A stretch of DNA of 8,573 bases from an uncultured Persicitalea sp. GTDB lineage: Bacteria > Bacteroidota > Bacteroidia > Cytophagales > Spirosomataceae. Where the stretch lies: contig CATMVR010000174.1 of the NCBI GenBank assembly GCA_950075905.1, positions 1 through 8,573 on the forward strand, in the 5' to 3' direction. A program made the position numbers and the translations under genes. Within the stretch, counting starts at the first letter, position 1; each line of letters starts with the position of its first letter. The notes under the pieces were generated by a model. That model saw only the letters and a program-made list of their open reading frames with translations, made no database searches and had not been told where the DNA came from. Positions 6,583 to 8,573 of the stretch are shown in pieces.

Positions 6583-7719
6583 ATGTATAACGAAATATTT
6601 TTAGCGCCAAGGTTAAGTGGTTCTCGGTTCGAGGATCATACTTTGCCTGTAAGTATTTTAGAAGACTTCACTGCATTAGAGGAATTAATAATTGAAGTAG
6701 CAAAGGGCATCTATATTAAAGAAAACCCTAATAGAAGACGCGTTCCGAAAGGGTTTTCTGAAAGTATTTATTTAAAATTGACCGGTATTGAAGAAGGTAG
6801 TTCCATACCTAAACTCATTATTGCAAGTGTGGTTGCGATGAACTCTGCCTTGCCAATTGACAATCTTGATAGTTTTACATACTTTGAAAAAGCAAAGGAT
6901 AAGATTATATCCATTATCAAAACTGTCAATATTGGAGAAGTCGTTAATGATGAAGATCAAAAATACCTTTCATATTTTAATAAAATCGGAAAAAACTTAC
7001 TTGATGATGAATTTATTGATTTTGGTTATGATATTGAAACAAATTCATCATCAAACGCTGTTTTAAATAAAAATACTCGAAAAAAACTACTTTTATCAAG
7101 AGAGCAAAAGGTAGAATATTCTGATAAAATAAAACTTTTTGCACTTATTCCAACAATTAATCAGAATGAGAATAAATTTTCGATCGACTCAGATGAAGGA
7201 ATCATAGAATGTGAATTGAAAGATGAAATTCTTAGTACCGTTTTAATTGCTGTTACTGAATATAAAAGCAAGACTTTTATATCGTTAAAAGGAACAGGAA
7301 TATACAATTGGAATGATAAATTAGTAAGAATAGAAGATATTGAATCGATTGATATATTAGATAATTGTGATGTTTCATTAAGATTAAATGAATTATCCAA
7401 ACTCAAAAGTAATTGGTATAATGGGGAAGGAAGAACTCTTAATAAATCAAAATTAAGTAATTTTGGTAATATATTTAACTCTTACTATAATAGCAAACTC
7501 CCCTTACCCGCTATATTTCCAACCTTAGAAGGCAACATTCAATTGGAATGGAAAAACGGCAATAAAAATATCGTTTTAGATATAAATATAGATTCATTAG
7601 AATCTAATTTCTTCTATTACGATGATTTTAATGATAATGATGAAATTGAACAAACAATTATTCTTTCATCACAAGAAAATTGGAGTATTTTAAATTCATT
7701 AATTGAGGAAAATATTTGA
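6583..7719 (+). CDS. Uncharacterised 378-residue protein, first gene of an AT-rich two-gene unit
   Basis: I cannot name a function. No signal peptide or membrane helix is visible, so it is probably cytoplasmic. Three regions can be seen. Residues 1-140 are mostly helical, with HTLPVSILEDFTALEELIIEV at 19-39 and a basic stretch NRRRVPKG at 50-57. Residues 170-262 look beta-rich, in OB/SH3-barrel style (FSIDSDEGIIECELKD, then TFISLKGTGIYNWNDKLVRIEDIESID). Residues 268-375 form a compact C-terminal domain with SNWYNGEG (276-283), LPLPAIFPTLEGNIQLEW (306-323) and an acidic tail. From memory, the W-x-x-G-x-G / P-x-P-x-x-x-P-T-x-x-G-x-x-x-L-E-W pattern recurs in hypothetical proteins of many bacteria; I cannot verify this here. 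ATG 6583 is preferred over TTG 6544, which adds 13 mostly hydrophobic and aromatic residues unlike the rest. Codon use is strongly A/T-biased compared with the genes on either side, suggesting lateral acquisition. The stop overlaps the next start. Confidence 0.75.
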   Translation: MYNEIFLAPRLSGSRFEDHTLPVSILEDFTALEELIIEVAKGIYIKENPNRRRVPKGFSESIYLKLTGIEEGSSIPKLIIASVVAMNSALPIDNLDSFTYFEKAKDKIISIIKTVNIGEVVNDEDQKYLSYFNKIGKNLLDDEFIDFGYDIETNSSSNAVLNKNTRKKLLLSREQKVEYSDKIKLFALIPTINQNENKFSIDSDEGIIECELKDEILSTVLIAVTEYKSKTFISLKGTGIYNWNDKLVRIEDIESIDILDNCDVSLRLNELSKLKSNWYNGEGRTLNKSKLSNFGNIFNSYYNSKLPLPAIFPTLEGNIQLEWKNGNKNIVLDINIDSLESNFFYYDDFNDNDEIEQTIILSSQENWSILNSLIEENI

Positions 7720-8123
7720 TGGAAGAAAACAATAACCTACATCGACAAATACATCCTTCATTTGTTGTAAATGATCATATATCAAATCAAGCTTTTTTGG
7801 AAAAAAGTACTATTGTGTCGTCGAGCGCATTTGCACCAACACAGAAGGATAAAGATAAGCTATCGGTTTACAACGGCTCAAAATTTACTCCAAAAGAATC
7901 ATATGCACACTTCATTAAAGACTATATATCATGTGGAGTATTAACAGTAACAGTTAAAGAAGTTATTGAGATTGATTCGCTAAGCTGTGAAGAAGACAAT
8001 GATCCTTTTGATGGACATAGTTATATTGATTTTACAGAGGTGACAAGCAAAAATCAAAAAACAAAAAAGGCTGGTAAATTAAGAGATGCGGCAGTAAAAC
8101 GAGGCTGGACATTTAAACCATAA
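7719..8123 (+). CDS. Uncharacterised 134-residue protein, second gene of the AT-rich unit
   Basis: The start ATG 7719 overlaps the preceding stop as TGATG, a strong sign of coupled translation; a TTG at 7716 would add one residue. No function is known to me. Visible conserved-looking blocks are: LHRQIHPSFV (7-16), QAF (24-26) and SAFAPTQKDKDKLSVYNG (36-53), TPKESYAHF (57-65), GVLTVTVKEV (73-82), DPFDGHSYIDFTEV (95-108) and a basic C-terminus KKAGKLRDAAVKRGWTFKP (116-134). From memory this matches a widespread small hypothetical protein family (HPS..., AFxPTxKDxxxLSVYxG, xIDFT, RDAAxxRGWxxxP) that tends to sit beside a larger partner gene. I could not check this. It is soluble, without cysteine-rich or membrane features. 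A partner or accessory-subunit role to the upstream protein is inferred from the overlap only. Confidence 0.75.
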   Translation: MEENNNLHRQIHPSFVVNDHISNQAFLEKSTIVSSSAFAPTQKDKDKLSVYNGSKFTPKESYAHFIKDYISCGVLTVTVKEVIEIDSLSCEEDNDPFDGHSYIDFTEVTSKNQKTKKAGKLRDAAVKRGWTFKP

Positions 8124-8135
8124 ACCCCAGACTTT

Positions 8136-8160
8136 TTTGTACCCTTAACCTGGGTATAAA
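8136..8160. other. Hairpin downstream of the AT-rich pair (possible weak terminator)
   Basis: TTTGTACCC (8136-8144) pairs with GGGTATAAA (8152-8160) around a 7-base loop, nine pairs including one G-T. It begins 12 bases after the stop of the 134-residue gene. The T-run (8133-8138) precedes and partly enters the stem rather than following it on the + strand, so it is not a classical intrinsic terminator. From 8161 to 8326 I see no gene. Confidence 0.35.
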
Positions 8161-8326
8161 CTAATAGAAGAAAGGGTAAGGACGAAAGATCGTAGCCTCC
8201 GATGTTGCGTTGTGCGGATGTTTTCCAAAAGAAAAACTGCGAACTAAAAATAAATAGCAATCTTTGAATGCGACCTCGCTCGCTCCCTTAGTTTGTAGTT
8301 TTGGCCATTCTCCCTGCACCTTCCGA

Positions 8327-8573
8327 ATGAAAAAAGCCCTCATCCTGGCAGCGGTTTATACCCTAGCCATGCTTCTTGTCTATTTTTTGCTCAATACTTT
8401 TCTGGATGGAAGTATCTGGAACGGGATGGTCGTGAGCAAATCGGCCCTGACCACTGAGTACTGCGAGTACAACAACGAGCACCGGTTTTTTCATCAGAAT
8501 ATCAATACCTACTCCAACCTTGCTTACTTCTTCTTTGGGATTTTTATCTGCGAATTGGCCCGGCAGGATGTTA
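8327..8573 (+). CDS. Ceramidase-like multi-pass membrane protein (CREST family), 5' part
   Basis: An open frame from ATG 8327 to the window edge gives 82 residues and continues beyond. Residues 5-26 are a first membrane helix (LILAAVYTLAMLLVYFLL). Residues 43-64 read TEYCEYNNEHRFFHQNINTY then SN. This matches the alkaline ceramidase signature DWCExNY...EFxNTxSN that ends the first helix region and carries the calcium-site residues, with E44, E47 and N49 in the corresponding places and N60-T61-x-S63-N64 after them. A second helix starts at about 65 (LAYFFFGIFIC). The family hydrolyses the amide bond of ceramides in the membrane using a zinc site, whose histidines would lie outside the window. 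Bacteroidota make sphingolipids, so a substrate is plausible. Codon use and GC are back to the level of the left part of the window. Start choice is supported by MKK leading directly into the helix. Confidence 0.6.
   Translation, partial: MKKALILAAVYTLAMLLVYFLLNTFLDGSIWNGMVVSKSALTTEYCEYNNEHRFFHQNINTYSNLAYFFFGIFICELARQDV

Noticed and set aside
8136..8160. Classical intrinsic terminator after the AT-rich pair
   Set aside because: The hairpin is real, but the T-run is on its upstream side on the + strand, so it does not fit the intrinsic terminator pattern. It was kept only as a hairpin.
6291..8326. Integrative element with flanking attachment repeats around the AT-rich pair
   Set aside because: I looked for matching direct repeats, a tRNA end and an integrase gene at both edges and found none. 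Lateral origin rests on base composition alone.

Overview
The window looks like chromosomal DNA of a Bacteroidota bacterium, most likely of the Cytophagales/Spirosoma type. Pointers are the Bacteroidota-style -7 element TATATTTG ahead of a gene, start codons without a Shine-Dalgarno sequence, signal peptides ending in Ala-Gln, a secreted alpha-2-macroglobulin, and several glycan-active enzymes. The taxon is inferred from these features only. No tRNA, rRNA, CRISPR array or integrase is visible.

Left part (1-3641): the C-terminal portion of a thioester-type alpha-2-macroglobulin (+ strand) runs off the left edge. Its reading frame carries an in-frame TAA at 37-39, inside what should be continuous protein, so the gene looks broken, or else there is a sequence error. 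One base after its stop begins a compact REP/RAYT element (2351-3087): two tandem 21-base repeats, a Y1/HUH transposase gene, and a perfect palindrome of the same core at the far end. The far end sits where a GH16-like secreted glycoside hydrolase gene (- strand, 3641 to 3042) abruptly stops resembling its family. The last codons of that gene are read from the REP palindrome, so the hydrolase appears truncated by the element.

Middle part (3642-6290): a roughly 410-base stretch holds no convincing gene and ends in a C9 tract. It is followed by a tight two-gene operon with a 4-base ATGA overlap. The first gene is a multi-pass acyltransferase of the HGSNAT/DUF5009 type, the second a secreted GH20-like hexosaminidase. 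They plausibly act together on amino-sugar-containing glycans: one acetylates a terminal amino sugar at the membrane, the other hydrolyses N-acetylhexosaminides in the periplasm.

Right part (6291-8573): base composition drops sharply, to roughly 30 % GC against an estimated 55-60 % on the left, for a two-gene unit. It consists of a 378-residue protein and a 134-residue protein joined by a TGATG stop/start overlap, behind its own TATATTTG promoter and a roughly 100-base leader. Neither protein has a function I can name. Both resemble hypothetical proteins I recall as recurring in other bacteria, and this laterally acquired-looking pair is the best candidate here for an undescribed system. After it, composition returns to normal and the window ends inside a multi-pass membrane protein resembling the alkaline ceramidase (CREST) family.
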